Source: Seongchinamella sediminis (GTDB taxonomy: Bacteria; Pseudomonadota; Gammaproteobacteria; Pseudomonadales; Halieaceae). Taken from it: a stretch of DNA of 64,000 nucleotides. The notes under the pieces are model-generated. The model made no database searches. It was not told the origin of the DNA and worked only from the letters and a program-made list of their open reading frames with translations. The translations under genes were made by a program, and so were the position numbers. Positions 37,852 through 46,686 of the stretch are shown in pieces; the first letter of the stretch is position 1; each line of letters starts with the position of its first letter. Location: assembly GCF_003457605.1 (NCBI RefSeq), contig NZ_QRAN01000008.1, forward strand, positions 62,001 to 126,000. Reading direction: 5' to 3'.

Positions 37852-38067
37852 GGTTGTACCTCCGGGGTCATGCTACCACTTATCGAATAATGCCTGCTGT
37901 GCTGGTAGTTGGCCCGGCAAGACAGAAGGAGTGTAGTGTATTGAATTTACATGAGCGGCTGATAACGTGGCCGGGCGAAACACAGTTGCCGGCCCTGTGA
38001 GTTGCCCCTGATGAAGCTGCAGTATAAACCAGGCCAGCCCGGCTGGCCCGTGATGGAGTCGCGCTGA

Positions 38068-38823
38068 ATGGCGACCCGGCTTGAATTCGATTTTGAGTGG
38101 CGTATCACCCTGTTCACCCTGGTGTTGCTGCCGCTGCTGATATCACTGGGGTTCTGGCAGTTGCAGCGGGCACAGGAGAAGGCAGTATTGGCCGCGGCCT
38201 TTGAGCGCCAGCAGACACTGCCCCCTGGCCCGCTGGCCGGTCTCCGGGACGAGGAGGGAGTCGCCCTCGCCTACCGGCCGGTTGTACTGCAGGGGCGCTA
38301 TCGGGCCGGTGAGCACTTCCTGCTGGATAACCGCATGCTGGAGGGTCGCTTCGGCAACGAGGTGCTCACTGTGTTTGAGCTCGCCTCCGGCGGCCTGGCG
38401 CTGGTGAACCGCGGCTGGGTGCCGGCGGACGCCAGTCGCCGGGTATTGCCGCAGGTGCCGGAGGTCCGCGGCGAAGTGCGCCTCACCGGACAGCTGTACG
38501 TGCCACCGGGCGAGCCCTACCTGCTGGCGGATGAGGCGATTGCCGGACCCTGGCCGCGGCGCCTGCAGGCGGTGGAAATGGACAAGATCGCCGAGTCCCT
38601 GGGGGCGACGTTGTTCCCCTATGAAGTGCGTATAGACGAGGGCCAGCCCGGCGCACTGGCGGTGGACTGGCAGGTGATAAATATCAGTCCCGCCAAGCAC
38701 CGGGCATACTCCGTACAGTGGTTTACCATGGCCGCGGTACTGGCACTGGTCTACCTGTTGCGCAGCACTAACCTGTGGCAGCTGGCCAGGGGTAGAGCCG
38801 GACCGGGAGCTGATAGCGAGTAG
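38068..38823 (+). CDS. SURF1-family cytochrome oxidase assembly protein
   Basis: A 251-residue inner-membrane protein that helps heme insertion into subunit I. It has helices at both ends (about 10-30 and 215-235) around a periplasmic domain, the usual SURF1 layout. The conserved GFWQLQRAQEKA follows helix 1, ALVNRGWVPAD lies in the middle, and the segment before the last helix contains YSVQWFTMA. The ATG at 38068 has GGAG about ten bases upstream. It begins a second plus-strand block: SURF1, a thiol protein, ctaB, sco. Confidence 0.92.
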   Translation: MATRLEFDFEWRITLFTLVLLPLLISLGFWQLQRAQEKAVLAAAFERQQTLPPGPLAGLRDEEGVALAYRPVVLQGRYRAGEHFLLDNRMLEGRFGNEVLTVFELASGGLALVNRGWVPADASRRVLPQVPEVRGEVRLTGQLYVPPGEPYLLADEAIAGPWPRRLQAVEMDKIAESLGATLFPYEVRIDEGQPGALAVDWQVINISPAKHRAYSVQWFTMAAVLALVYLLRSTNLWQLARGRAGPGADSE

Positions 38824-38826
38824 CTT

Positions 38827-39486
38827 ATGAACGAACAACAACAGATCCGTAACAACCGCCTCGTGCTGTTGACGATTGCCGGCATTCCACTGACCATGAT
38901 CCTGGCGGCGAGCTGGCTGTGGTATTTCGTGGTTGAGGGTGACCTGGACCTGGTAGGTACCTTTGGTACCGCCAACCGTGGCCAGCTGGTGCAACCACCG
39001 CGGCAGCTGGATGATTACCTTATGCGCGATGACCAGGAAGCGCCGGTCAAATACAGCGACCTGCCCCGCAAATGGAGCCTGGTGGTGGCCAACCAGGGCC
39101 CCGCCTGTGGCCCCGTGTGTGAACGCTCGCTCTATGTCACCCGGCAGATCCATATCGCCATGGGCAAGGAATTCAACCGCATAGACCGACTCTACCTGAG
39201 TGAGCAGACGCCGGCAGCCACCCGCCTGGAGGTCAGCGAATTGAGTGACCAGCACCCTGCCCCGGCCGCCATGGCTGAACTGCTGGCAACCGAGCACCGC
39301 GGGATGAAAGCGCTGACCCTGGCCGCAGGTGCCTATCAGGAACTGTTCCCCGAGCAACAGCGCGATGCCAGCACCTGGTACCTGGTTGACCCGGCAGGCT
39401 GGGTGATGATGTCGTACAATAGCGGTATTCACTACAAGGATGTGATCTCCGACCTCAAGTTCCTGCTGAAAAATTCCAGTGAGTAA
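38827..39486 (+). CDS. Membrane-anchored oxidase-associated protein with CxxxC motif
   Basis: A 219-residue protein with one N-terminal membrane helix (about 13-36) and a periplasmic domain. The domain has the look of a weak thioredoxin/SCO-like fold: [32 protein letters not shown] contains CGPVC, the same C-x3-C spacing that binds copper in SCO proteins. It ends with [17 protein letters not shown] and [12 protein letters not shown], which resemble SCO C-termini. Homologues sit at this position in Pseudomonas oxidase loci. Inference: a redox or copper-handling assembly factor. It starts 3 bp after the SURF1 stop. Confidence 0.78.
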   Translation: MNEQQQIRNNRLVLLTIAGIPLTMILAASWLWYFVVEGDLDLVGTFGTANRGQLVQPPRQLDDYLMRDDQEAPVKYSDLPRKWSLVVANQGPACGPVCERSLYVTRQIHIAMGKEFNRIDRLYLSEQTPAATRLEVSELSDQHPAPAAMAELLATEHRGMKALTLAAGAYQELFPEQQRDASTWYLVDPAGWVMMSYNSGIHYKDVISDLKFLLKNSSE

Positions 39487-39493
39487 CAGCGTC

Positions 39494-40393
39494 ATGGCCC
39501 TAGAACAGAGTACAGAAGCCGCCACCTGGCGCGACTACAAGGAGCTGACCAAGCCCAACGTGGTCCTGTTGATGATTCTCACCTCGGCTATCGGTATGTT
39601 CATGGCGGTACCGGGCATGGTGCCGCTGGATGTGCTGGTGCTGGGCAATCTCGGTATCGCCCTCTGCGCCGGCGCCGCGGCGGCGGTCAATCACCTGGTG
39701 GACCAGCGCATAGACCTGCAAATGTCCCGTACCCACAATCGACCCGTAGCCAGCGGTCGGGTGAGCAATACCCAGGGGGCGATTTTTGCCCTGCTAATGG
39801 GCGGCCTCGGCATGACAATCCTGATGGTGTTTATCAACCCGCTGACCGCCTGGCTGACCCTGGCGTCGCTGGTGGGTTACGCCTTCATTTACACCATGTT
39901 CCTCAAGCGGGCGACGCCGCAGAATATTGTGATCGGCGGCCTGGCCGGTGCCATGCCGCCGCTGCTGGGCTGGACCGCGGTTACCGGCGAAATCGGCGGC
40001 CATGGCCTGCTGCTGGTGCTGATAATTTTCGCCTGGACCCCGCCCCACTTCTGGGCGCTGGCCATCCATCGCCGGGAAGAGTATGCCGCCGTCGGCATCC
40101 CCATGCTGCCGGTGACTCACGGTGTGGCGTTCACCAAGCTGCAAATCCTGCTGTACACCATTATCATGTTCCTGATCACCCTGCTGCCCTACGCCACCCG
40201 CATGAGCGGCCCGCTGTACCTGCTCGGTGCCGTGGTCCTGGGCCTGGGTTTTCTCTACTGGGCGGTGGAACTGATGCGGGGCAAGAACCCCAAGGCCCCC
40301 ATGGAGACCTTCAAGTATTCCATCATCTACCTCATGGCCCTGTTCGTGATCATGCTGTTTGATCACTACCTGTTTCCGGTAAGTACTCTATGA
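39494..40393 (+). CDS. ctaB: CtaB, protoheme IX farnesyltransferase (heme O synthase)
   Basis: Transfers farnesyl to heme B, giving heme O, the precursor of heme A. The 299-residue UbiA-family protein has about nine helices. The first Asp-rich motif is [25 protein letters not shown], and DKxxD-type residues also appear in the second conserved loop, within [35 protein letters not shown] at 39494 is chosen, although a GTG at 39479 (overlapping the previous gene) is also in frame. In Pseudomonas, ctaA (heme A synthase) lies directly before this gene; here it is missing. Confidence 0.95.
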   Translation: MALEQSTEAATWRDYKELTKPNVVLLMILTSAIGMFMAVPGMVPLDVLVLGNLGIALCAGAAAAVNHLVDQRIDLQMSRTHNRPVASGRVSNTQGAIFALLMGGLGMTILMVFINPLTAWLTLASLVGYAFIYTMFLKRATPQNIVIGGLAGAMPPLLGWTAVTGEIGGHGLLLVLIIFAWTPPHFWALAIHRREEYAAVGIPMLPVTHGVAFTKLQILLYTIIMFLITLLPYATRMSGPLYLLGAVVLGLGFLYWAVELMRGKNPKAPMETFKYSIIYLMALFVIMLFDHYLFPVSTL

Positions 40394-41058
40394 CCAATGT
40401 CGATGAGCGCCAGCGCGCCCAGTCCCGCAACGTGAAAGTCACGGTTGCCGCCGTGCTCGTTTTTATCACCGTGGTGGTGGCCGGATTCGTCTATCGAATC
40501 CAGCAGCCACGGGTGATGACATCCACCGAAATGAAGGTGAACGGCCTTTATCTGCTGGAAACCCCGCGTAATTTCGGTGAAATAAACCTGGTCGACCATC
40601 ACGGTGAGGCCTTTACCCGGGACCGGCTGGAAGGTCGCTGGACCCTGCTGTTTTTCGGCTTCACCCACTGCCCTGACATCTGCCCGACCACCATGGCCTT
40701 TCTCGACCAGTTCATGGGCCAGCTCGAGGGCACAGAAGTTGCGGACACCCGGGTGGTGCTGGTGACGGTAGACCCGGCCCGGGATACGGTCGAGCAGCTG
40801 GCGAACTATGTGCCCTACTTCAACGAGGACTTCCTCGGGGTCACCGGTGAGTTTCTCGATGTGCACCGTTTTGCCACTGCCCTGAACACGCCATTTCGCA
40901 AGGTCCCGGGGCAGGATGAAAACTACCAGGTGGACCATAGTGCCAATGTGGTATTGATAAATCCCCGCGGCGACTATCACGGTTTTTTCAAGGCCCCGCT
41001 GGACCAGGCGAAGATGAAAGTGACCTACCGTTCAGCGCGCGTACTCTGGGATCGCTGA
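40390..41058 (+). CDS. SCO-family copper chaperone
   Basis: A membrane-anchored, thioredoxin-fold protein that helps build the CuA site of subunit II. The 222 residues have an N-terminal anchor (about 17-38), the copper/redox motif CPDIC in [18 protein letters not shown] (about 93-97) and the distal histidine in [16 protein letters not shown]. All three copper ligands are therefore present. The ATG overlaps the ctaB stop by 4 bp. It closes the oxidase assembly block. Confidence 0.94.
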   Translation: MTNVDERQRAQSRNVKVTVAAVLVFITVVVAGFVYRIQQPRVMTSTEMKVNGLYLLETPRNFGEINLVDHHGEAFTRDRLEGRWTLLFFGFTHCPDICPTTMAFLDQFMGQLEGTEVADTRVVLVTVDPARDTVEQLANYVPYFNEDFLGVTGEFLDVHRFATALNTPFRKVPGQDENYQVDHSANVVLINPRGDYHGFFKAPLDQAKMKVTYRSARVLWDR

Positions 41059-41068
41059 CCTGTCGCCA

Positions 41069-41086
41069 TTCCGGCCACTGCCGGAA
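41069..41086. repeat. Short hairpin, degenerate relative of the GTCAT-type repeat
   Basis: TTCCGGC-CACT-GCCGGAA is a perfect 7-bp stem preceded by a GTCGCCA version of GTCAT and followed by AGCCAGAAG. A second weak stem (AAGCC/GGCTT, 41092-41111, then TTTC) follows and might act as a terminator for the sco end of the operon. Confidence 0.35.
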
Positions 41087-41172
41087 GCCAGAAGCCGTTA
41101 TTAAAGGGCTTTTCATGGAAGTGAAGACACAATTACTGGCGGGCCCGACAAACCCGAATAGAGAGTTCTAAA

Positions 41173-43884
41173 ATGGATTCAATGCCCCCGATTGTCCTCG
41201 TCGATGGCTCCTCCTACGTCTACCGGGCCTTCCATGCCCTGCCCATGCTGACCACCTCCGAGGGCCGCAACAGCGGTGCCGTGCGCGGGGTCATCAGCAT
41301 GCTCCGCAAACTGGTGGCGGAGTACCCGGAATCACCGGTGGCGGTGGTCTTCGACGCCAAGGGCAAGACCTTCCGCGACGATATCTTTGCCGAGTACAAG
41401 GCCCAGCGGCCGCCGATGCCGGATGAGTTGCGCGAGCAGATCGAGCCCATTCACGGCATCGTCAGGGCCATGGGGCTGCCCTTTCTCTGCATCGAGGGCG
41501 TTGAGGCCGATGACGTTATCGGCACCCTGGCCCGGCAGGCCAGTGCCCAGGGCAGGGATGTGGTGATTTCCACCGGTGACAAGGACATGGCCCAGCTGGT
41601 GGACCGCCATACCACGCTGGTCAATACCATGACCGGGACGGTGCTGGATGAAGCCGGGGTGAAGGAAAAATTCGGTATACCGCCGGAGCTGATCATCGAT
41701 TTTCTCGCCCTGATGGGCGACAAAGTCGACAACATACCGGGCGTTCCCGGAGTAGGGGAGAAAACCGCCCTGGGCCTGCTGCAGGGCCTGGGTGGCCTGG
41801 ATGAGATCTACGCTTCCCTCGACAAGGTCGCCGGGCTGTCCTTTCGCGGGGCCAAATCCATGGGCGCCAAACTGGAAGCGGAAAAGGACAAGGCCTACCT
41901 GTCCTACGAACTCGCTACCATCAAGACCGATGTGGAACTGGCGCAGAGCCCCGAGCAGCTGGCCAATGGCGAGCCGGACAGGGAAGCCCTGGTGGACTGG
42001 TTCACCCGCATGGAGTTTCGCGCCTGGCTGGAGGAGTTGCTGGGGGAGGGCGAGGCGCCCGTTGCCGAGCAGATCGAGACCCAGTACCAGATCGTGACCG
42101 CACAGAAGGACCTGGACCAGTGGCTGCAGGAACTGGCGGCGGCAGACCTGTTTGCCTTTGACACCGAGACCACCAGCCTGAACTATATGGAGGCACGCAT
42201 TGTGGGGGTGTCCTTTGCCGTGGAGCCGGGCAGGGCAGCCTACGTGCCCCTGGCCCATGACTATCTCGGCGCGCCCGAACAGCTGGACCGGGACGCGGTG
42301 CTGGCCCGGCTCAAGCCGCTGCTGGAGGACCCGGAGCAGGCCAAGGTCGGGCAGAACCTCAAGTATGATGCCAGCGTGCTGGCCAATCACGGTATCGAGC
42401 TCCGCGGCATTGCCTACGACACCATGCTGGAATCCTATGTGCTGAATTCCACTGCCACCCGTCACGATATGGACAGCCTGGCCCTGAAGTACCTGGGTCA
42501 GGGTACCATTCACTTTGAAGACATCGCCGGCAAGGGCGCGAAACAGCTCACCTTCAACCAGGTCAAGGTGGAGGAGGCGGGGCCCTACGCGGCGGAGGAC
42601 GCCGATATCACCCTGCGCCTGCACCGGGCGCTGTGGCCGAAACTGGAAGAGCAGGGCAGCCTGGCGTCGGTGTTCCGCGACATCGAGCTGCCGCTGGTGC
42701 CGGTACTGTCGCGCATCGAGCGCCGGGGAGCCCTGTTGTCGACCGAGCTGCTGCACCGGCAGAGCAAGCAGCTGGGCCAGCGGCTGGAAGAGCTCAAAGC
42801 TGATGCCTACGACCTGGCGGGACAGGAATTCAATCTCGGCTCGCCGAAACAGCTGGGCGAGATCCTGTTCGAGAAGCTGGAACTGCCGGTGATCAAGAAA
42901 ACCCCCAAGGGCGCCCCCAGCACCGCCGAGGACGTGCTGGTCGAACTGGCCCTGGACTACCCGCTGCCCAAGCTGTTGCTGGAATACCGCAGTCTCTCCA
43001 AGCTGAAATCCACCTACACCGACAAGCTGCCGGGGATGGTGAATCCGCAGACCGGCCGGATTCACACCTCCTATCACCAGGCGGTGGCCGCAACCGGGCG
43101 CCTGTCGTCCTCCGACCCCAACCTGCAAAACATTCCCATCCGCACCGAGGAAGGCAGGCGCATCCGCCAGGCCTTTATTGCGCCCCGGGGCTACCGCATT
43201 GTGGCTGCGGACTACTCCCAGATCGAATTGCGTATCATGGCCCACCTGTCCGCGGATCCGGGCCTGCTGGCGGCCTTCCAGGACGGGCTGGATGTGCACC
43301 GGGCAACCGCCGCCGAGGTGTTTGAGGTCGACCTCGAAGCGGTCTCGGCGGAGCAACGGCGCAAGGCCAAGGCGATTAATTTCGGCCTGATCTACGGCAT
43401 GTCGGCCTTCGGCCTGGCAAAGCAGCTGCACCTGGGCCGCAACGAGGCTCAGGCGTACATAGACCGCTATTTCGAGCGCTACCCGGGCGTTGCCAGCTAC
43501 ATGGACCGGACCCGGGCCCTGGCCAGGGAGCAGGGCTACGTGGAAACCCTGTTCGGCCGGCGTCTGTACCTGCCGGAGATTAACTCCCGTAACAAGATGC
43601 GGGTCCAGGCTGCGGAACGTACCGCTATCAACGCCCCGATGCAGGGCACCGCCGCCGACATCATCAAGCGGGCCATGCTGGCGGTAGACGCCTGGCTGGG
43701 CGAGGGTGAAGCCGATGCCTACATGGTGATGCAGGTGCACGATGAGCTGGTACTGGAAGTGGCGGTGGACCAGGTCGAGCCGGTTTGCGACCAGCTCTGC
43801 AGCCTGATGTCCGCTGCCGCCGAGTTGTCGGTGCCGCTGCTGGTCGAGGCGGGGGTAGGGGACAACTGGGACGAGGCCCACTAG
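41173..43884 (+). CDS. polA: PolA, DNA polymerase I
   Basis: Repair and Okazaki-fragment processing polymerase. The 903 residues hold all three domains. The 5'-3' exonuclease (about 1-300) includes [24 protein letters not shown] and [17 protein letters not shown]. The 3'-5' exonuclease (about 310-520) has an intact DTETTS (D and E present), so proofreading should work. The polymerase domain has [34 protein letters not shown] and [11 protein letters not shown]. The ATG at 41173 is used; another ATG lies three codons on. An sRNA-like element and engB follow, as in Pseudomonas. Confidence 0.98.
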   Translation: MDSMPPIVLVDGSSYVYRAFHALPMLTTSEGRNSGAVRGVISMLRKLVAEYPESPVAVVFDAKGKTFRDDIFAEYKAQRPPMPDELREQIEPIHGIVRAMGLPFLCIEGVEADDVIGTLARQASAQGRDVVISTGDKDMAQLVDRHTTLVNTMTGTVLDEAGVKEKFGIPPELIIDFLALMGDKVDNIPGVPGVGEKTALGLLQGLGGLDEIYASLDKVAGLSFRGAKSMGAKLEAEKDKAYLSYELATIKTDVELAQSPEQLANGEPDREALVDWFTRMEFRAWLEELLGEGEAPVAEQIETQYQIVTAQKDLDQWLQELAAADLFAFDTETTSLNYMEARIVGVSFAVEPGRAAYVPLAHDYLGAPEQLDRDAVLARLKPLLEDPEQAKVGQNLKYDASVLANHGIELRGIAYDTMLESYVLNSTATRHDMDSLALKYLGQGTIHFEDIAGKGAKQLTFNQVKVEEAGPYAAEDADITLRLHRALWPKLEEQGSLASVFRDIELPLVPVLSRIERRGALLSTELLHRQSKQLGQRLEELKADAYDLAGQEFNLGSPKQLGEILFEKLELPVIKKTPKGAPSTAEDVLVELALDYPLPKLLLEYRSLSKLKSTYTDKLPGMVNPQTGRIHTSYHQAVAATGRLSSSDPNLQNIPIRTEEGRRIRQAFIAPRGYRIVAADYSQIELRIMAHLSADPGLLAAFQDGLDVHRATAAEVFEVDLEAVSAEQRRKAKAINFGLIYGMSAFGLAKQLHLGRNEAQAYIDRYFERYPGVASYMDRTRALAREQGYVETLFGRRLYLPEINSRNKMRVQAAERTAINAPMQGTAADIIKRAMLAVDAWLGEGEADAYMVMQVHDELVLEVAVDQVEPVCDQLCSLMSAAAELSVPLLVEAGVGDNWDEAH

Positions 43885-43923
43885 AACCTTGTCGAGCCGG
43901 TGAGTGTCAACAGGCCCTGGGGT

Positions 43924-43952
43924 CCGGCTGCAGCGGGCCGGTAAAAATTTTT
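43924..43952 (+). terminator. Possible weak polA terminator
   Basis: CCGGC (43924-43928) pairs with GCCGG (43937-43941), followed by TAAAAATTTTT. The stem is only 5 bp, so confidence is low; it lies just before the sRNA promoter. Confidence 0.3.
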
Positions 43953-43963
43953 CTGGTCAGTGG

Positions 43964-43991
43964 GAACTCATTGCCCGCAACCCGGTCCTAA
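43964..43991 (+). promoter_or_regulatory. Sigma-E/AlgU-like promoter of the polA-engB small RNA
   Basis: GAACTC (preceded by GG), a 16-bp spacer and TCCTAA (preceded by GG) resemble the extracytoplasmic sigma consensus GGAACTT / TCTAA-TCTGA. It ends about 5 bp before the predicted 5' end of the sRNA candidate. The sRNA ErsA at the same locus in Pseudomonas aeruginosa is known to depend on the AlgU sigma factor. Confidence 0.5.
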
Positions 43992-43995
43992 ACTA

Positions 43996-44114
43996 TGTAG
44001 CAAGTGCTACACCCCTATGAAGGCTTTCTCCATAGTCTTCGAGAGCAAGTCTCTTTCCCCAGAGACCCTAGGTGTCCCGGTTGCCTTCCCCCTAGAGGCA
44101 ACCGGGTTTTTTTT
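43996..44114 (+). ncRNA. ErsA/Spot 42-like small RNA between polA and engB
   Basis: This 119-bp stretch between polA and engB has no protein frame but strong RNA structure. There is a 5' hairpin (TGTAGCA/TGCTACA, 43996-44011), a CTATG/CATAG hairpin (44015-44035), a GTCTCT-TTCCCC-AGAGAC hairpin (44049-44066), and a terminator with a 10-bp stem and eight T residues (44076-44114). Loops and linkers carry CCCC runs, suited to pair with ribosome binding sites. Spot 42 in E. coli and ErsA in Pseudomonas lie at the same place. Homology is inferred from synteny and structure, not from an alignment. Confidence 0.7.
44076..44114 (+). terminator. Rho-independent terminator of the small RNA
   Basis: CCCGGTTGCC (44076-44085) and GGCAACCGGG (44097-44106) form a perfect 10-bp stem with an 11-base loop containing CCCCC, followed directly by eight T residues. 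This is the clearest intrinsic terminator in the window. Confidence 0.92.
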
Positions 44115-44147
44115 GCCGGGAGTCAGCGCGATCGCTGTGAACGGACC

Positions 44148-44813
44148 CTAGCAGCTCTCGATATGCTCATCATCCCCGTACACGCTGGCATCGGTCAGCC
44201 AGCTGTCGAGGACCTCGATCAGCTGTTGGTGACCGCTGTGCCTGAGGGCGGAAAACAGCTGCACGCTGACCAGCTCCTGGTGGGGCTGCATTGCCTTGCG
44301 CACTGCCAGCAGGGCGTTGTTGGCGGGCCCCTTCTTGAGTTTGTCGGCCTTGGTCAGCAGGATGTGCACCGGCATGTGGGCCGCCAGCGCCCAGTTGAGC
44401 ATTTGCTCGTCGAAGGGCTGCAGCGGATGGCGCACATCCATCAGCAGAATCATTCCCCGCAGACACTGGCGTTTAGCCAGATAATTTTCCAGTTGTTTGG
44501 TCCATTCCTGCTTGACCGCCACTGGAACCCTGGCAAAACCGTACCCCGGCAGGTCCACCAGGCGCTGGCTGGAAGACAGCTCGAAGAAGTTGATCAGCTG
44601 GGTGCGTCCGGGAGTCTTGGAGGTTTTGGCGAGCTTCTTGTTATTGGTCAAGCTATTGATTGCACTGGATTTTCCCGCGTTGGAGCGGCCGGCAAAGGCA
44701 ACTTCCCAGCCCTCGTCCGGGGGGCACTGGTGAAGTTTGGCGGCGCTGGTCAGGAACTGGGCCCTGCGATAATCGGGGGCTTCGGGAGCCGGCACTTGAT
44801 CCTGCTCAGACAT
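44148..44813 (-). CDS. engB: EngB (YihA/YsxC), ribosome-biogenesis GTPase
   Basis: An essential GTPase needed for 50S subunit assembly. The 221 residues hold the G motifs: G1 [15 protein letters not shown] (about 36-50), G2 [12 protein letters not shown]3 [13 protein letters not shown]4 [11 protein letters not shown] and G5 VQLFSAL. It is convergent with the sRNA and polA, with its stop 34 bp past the sRNA terminator. The ATG is at 44811-44813, and its upstream region is shared with the divergent cytochrome gene. Confidence 0.97.
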   Translation of the reverse strand: MSEQDQVPAPEAPDYRRAQFLTSAAKLHQCPPDEGWEVAFAGRSNAGKSSAINSLTNNKKLAKTSKTPGRTQLINFFELSSSQRLVDLPGYGFARVPVAVKQEWTKQLENYLAKRQCLRGMILLMDVRHPLQPFDEQMLNWALAAHMPVHILLTKADKLKKGPANNALLAVRKAMQPHQELVSVQLFSALRHSGHQQLIEVLDSWLTDASVYGDDEHIESC

Positions 44814-44850
44814 TGTGCGTTATTGCCTTTTTAGGTGTGTGTATCTCGTA

Positions 44851-44908
44851 TATAATGCCACAGCTTTTTTCACATGTTATCAAAAGCTTGCGCAGCATGA
44901 GGCTGCGC
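44851..44908 (+). promoter_or_regulatory. -10 box and leader hairpin ahead of the cytochrome c5-like gene
   Basis: A perfect TATAAT is at 44851-44856; the -35 region at 17 bp (TTTTTA) is poor. In the presumed leader a 7-bp perfect hairpin (GCGCAGC/GCTGCGC, 44890-44908) stands before the ribosome site GAGG. Confidence 0.4.
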
Positions 44909-44930
44909 CGTATTGACCGTGAGGTGTGTT

Positions 44931-45224
44931 ATGAAAAAGATTGTTGCTGCAACCCTGCTGCTGTGTGCTACTTCCGCCATGGCCGAACCGGATATGGACA
45001 AGTACAACAAGAGTTGTGCTGTTTGCCACGCTACCGGCGCCGCCAACGCGCCCAAGACCGGTGACGCCGCCGCCTGGGAAACACGCATGGCCAAGGGCAT
45101 GGACGCGCTGGTTGCTTCTGTAAACACGGGCCTGAATGCGATGCCCCCCAAGGGCATGTGCTTTGACTGCTCCGACGAAGACTACAAGGCCCTGATCGAG
45201 TACATGGCCAAGCCCGCCGAGTAA
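44931..45224 (+). CDS. Cytochrome c5-like monoheme protein
   Basis: A 97-residue periplasmic cytochrome c. The signal peptide is at about 1-18 (MKKIVAATLLLCATSAMA), the heme attachment site is CAVCH in KYNKSCAVCHATGA, and the methionine ligand region is NAMPPKGMCFDCSDEDYKALIEYMA. This region also carries the extra cysteine pair typical of cytochrome c5. The ATG at 44931 has GAGG six bases upstream; the frame extends six codons further without support. It lies 35 bp before the cytochrome c4 gene and probably feeds electrons to terminal oxidases. Confidence 0.92.
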   Translation: MKKIVAATLLLCATSAMAEPDMDKYNKSCAVCHATGAANAPKTGDAAAWETRMAKGMDALVASVNTGLNAMPPKGMCFDCSDEDYKALIEYMAKPAE

Positions 45225-45259
45225 ACTCGCGGCCTGACGACGAACAATCTGGAACGAAC

Positions 45260-45883
45260 ATGAAGAAAGTTGTAATCCTGGCCAGCGTGTTGCTGGGCCT
45301 GAGCCAAGCCGTCGCCGCGCAGACGGGTGATGCTGCCAAGGGCAAGGAACTGTCCGTGACCTGCAGCGCCTGTCACGGTGCCGACGGTAACAGCGCCGCC
45401 CCGACCTTTCCCAAGCTGGCGGGCCTGGGCGAAAAGTACCTGCTCAAGCAGTTGCAGGACATTCGCGATGGCGCCCGTCCGGTGCCCACCATGGTGGGAC
45501 AGGTGGATAACATGAGCGACCAGCAGCTGGCCGACCTGGCGGCGTTTTACGCCTCCCAGGCCCGTTCCGGCGGTCAGGCCGATCCCGAACTGGTAGCCCT
45601 TGGGGAAAAGGTCTATCGTGCCGGTGTCGCCGAACGCAAGGTGGCCGCCTGCACCGCCTGCCACTCACCCAACGGCAAGGGCAATGCCCCCGCCGGCTTC
45701 CCGGCGCTGGCTGGACAGCACGCGGAGTATATCGCCGCGCAGCTGAAAGCCTATCGCAAGGGCTACGAGGACGAGACTGGGCGCACCAATGATGGCGACA
45801 CCATGATTATGCGCACCAACGCCTTCGGTCTGTCCGACAAGGAAATCGAAGCGGTTGCCAGCTACGCCTCCGGCCTGAAGTAA
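45260..45883 (+). CDS. Cytochrome c4 (diheme)
   Basis: A 207-residue periplasmic diheme cytochrome. The signal peptide is at about 1-20, followed by two homologous class I cytochrome domains with heme sites CSACHGADGN (about 35) and CTACHSPNGKGN (about 131). Each domain has its later Met ligand (PVPTMVGQVDNMSDQQLADLA; MIMRTNAFGLSDKEIEAVASY). Cytochrome c4 is a known donor to cb-type and aa3-type oxidases, and so links functionally to the oxidase operon upstream. The same gene order (engB, cytochromes, dsbA) occurs in Pseudomonas. Confidence 0.95.
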   Translation: MKKVVILASVLLGLSQAVAAQTGDAAKGKELSVTCSACHGADGNSAAPTFPKLAGLGEKYLLKQLQDIRDGARPVPTMVGQVDNMSDQQLADLAAFYASQARSGGQADPELVALGEKVYRAGVAERKVAACTACHSPNGKGNAPAGFPALAGQHAEYIAAQLKAYRKGYEDETGRTNDGDTMIMRTNAFGLSDKEIEAVASYASGLK

Positions 45884-45899
45884 GCCTGACTGGCGGATT

Positions 45900-45926
45900 A
45901 AAGGTGGCAATATGCCACCTTTTTTT
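45900..45926 (+). terminator. Rho-independent terminator after cytochrome c4
   Basis: AAAGGTGGCA and TGCCACCTTT form a perfect 10-bp stem with loop ATA, followed by four T residues beyond the stem. It lies 17 bp past the cytochrome c4 stop. Confidence 0.93.
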
Positions 45927-45996
45927 ATCACCCGACGAACCCGGTCCACGATTGATGGTCTCACTGGGGTGAGCACTATAAGGAGATGCCCAGTTA

Positions 45997-46629
45997 ATGT
46001 TGAAACGATTCCTGACGATACTGTCCCTGAGCCTGGTAGCCGTTACAGCCACTGCCGAGGAGACCTACGTTGCCGGCGAACACTACGATGTGATCAGTCC
46101 GGCGATACGCACCGCCAACCCCGGTAAAATAGAAGCGGCAGAATTTTTCTGGTACGGCTGCGGGCATTGCTACACCTTTGAACCCATGCTGGCCCAGTGG
46201 AAAAAAACCCTGGCTGATGATGTCAGTTTCCGCGGTGTTCCCGCCATGTGGGGTGGCGCCATGGAACTGCATGCCCGGGCCTATTACGTTGCGCGGGCGC
46301 TGAAGGTCGAGGACAAGATGGACACCGCCATGTTCCAGACGCTCAATGTGGACCGCAAGCCCCTGCGTAGCGAAAAGGAAATAGCCGAGCTGTTTGCGGC
46401 CCACGGTGTGGCCGAGGAGGATTTCTCCAGGGCCTTCAACTCCTTCGGTGTCAGCAGCCAGGTGCGCCAGGCCAATGCCACTGCCCGGGCGGCGAAGATT
46501 ACCGGCACTCCCTCGATGATGGTCAATGGCAAGTACCTGATCACTACCCGCAAGGCAGGCGGTACTGCCAATATGCTCAAGGTTGCCGATTTCCTGATTG
46601 AGAAAGAGCGCGCCGCCAGCGGCAGCTAA
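45997..46629 (+). CDS. dsbA: DsbA, periplasmic thiol:disulfide interchange protein
   Basis: Introduces disulphide bonds into exported proteins. The 210 residues have a signal peptide (about 1-20) and the active site C55-G-H-C58 in FFWYGCGHCYTFEP. The inserted helical domain and the cis-proline loop GTPSMMVNGKYLI near 170 are also present. The ATG at 45997 is preceded by AAGGAG about 12 bases away. It is monocistronic: terminators lie on both sides. It probably also serves the cytochrome c maturation pathway by oxidising apocytochromes. Confidence 0.96.
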   Translation: MLKRFLTILSLSLVAVTATAEETYVAGEHYDVISPAIRTANPGKIEAAEFFWYGCGHCYTFEPMLAQWKKTLADDVSFRGVPAMWGGAMELHARAYYVARALKVEDKMDTAMFQTLNVDRKPLRSEKEIAELFAAHGVAEEDFSRAFNSFGVSSQVRQANATARAAKITGTPSMMVNGKYLITTRKAGGTANMLKVADFLIEKERAASGS

Positions 46630-46651
46630 GCCAGCCTGATTGTCATTCCCG

Positions 46652-46674
46652 AGCCCGGCATCTGCCGGGCTTTT
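46652..46674. terminator. Terminator between convergent dsbA and cysK
   Basis: AGCCCGGCA and TGCCGGGCT form a perfect 9-bp stem with a two-base loop, followed by TTT on the plus strand. Preceding GTCATTCCCG resembles the start of the GTCAT-type repeat at 37470, so the element may be a repeat copy recruited as terminator. Confidence 0.7.
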
Positions 46675-46686
46675 GCGTTATGGCCC

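Noticed and set aside
38827-39500. A hidden or frameshifted ctaA between the CxxxC gene and ctaB
   Set aside because: The two genes overlap or abut (39486 against 39479/39494); there is no room for a ~350-residue eight-helix protein.
41332-43881. 849-codon minus-strand frame opposite polA
   Set aside because: Mirror frame of a highly conserved gene; composition is that of an antisense high-GC frame, with no motif.
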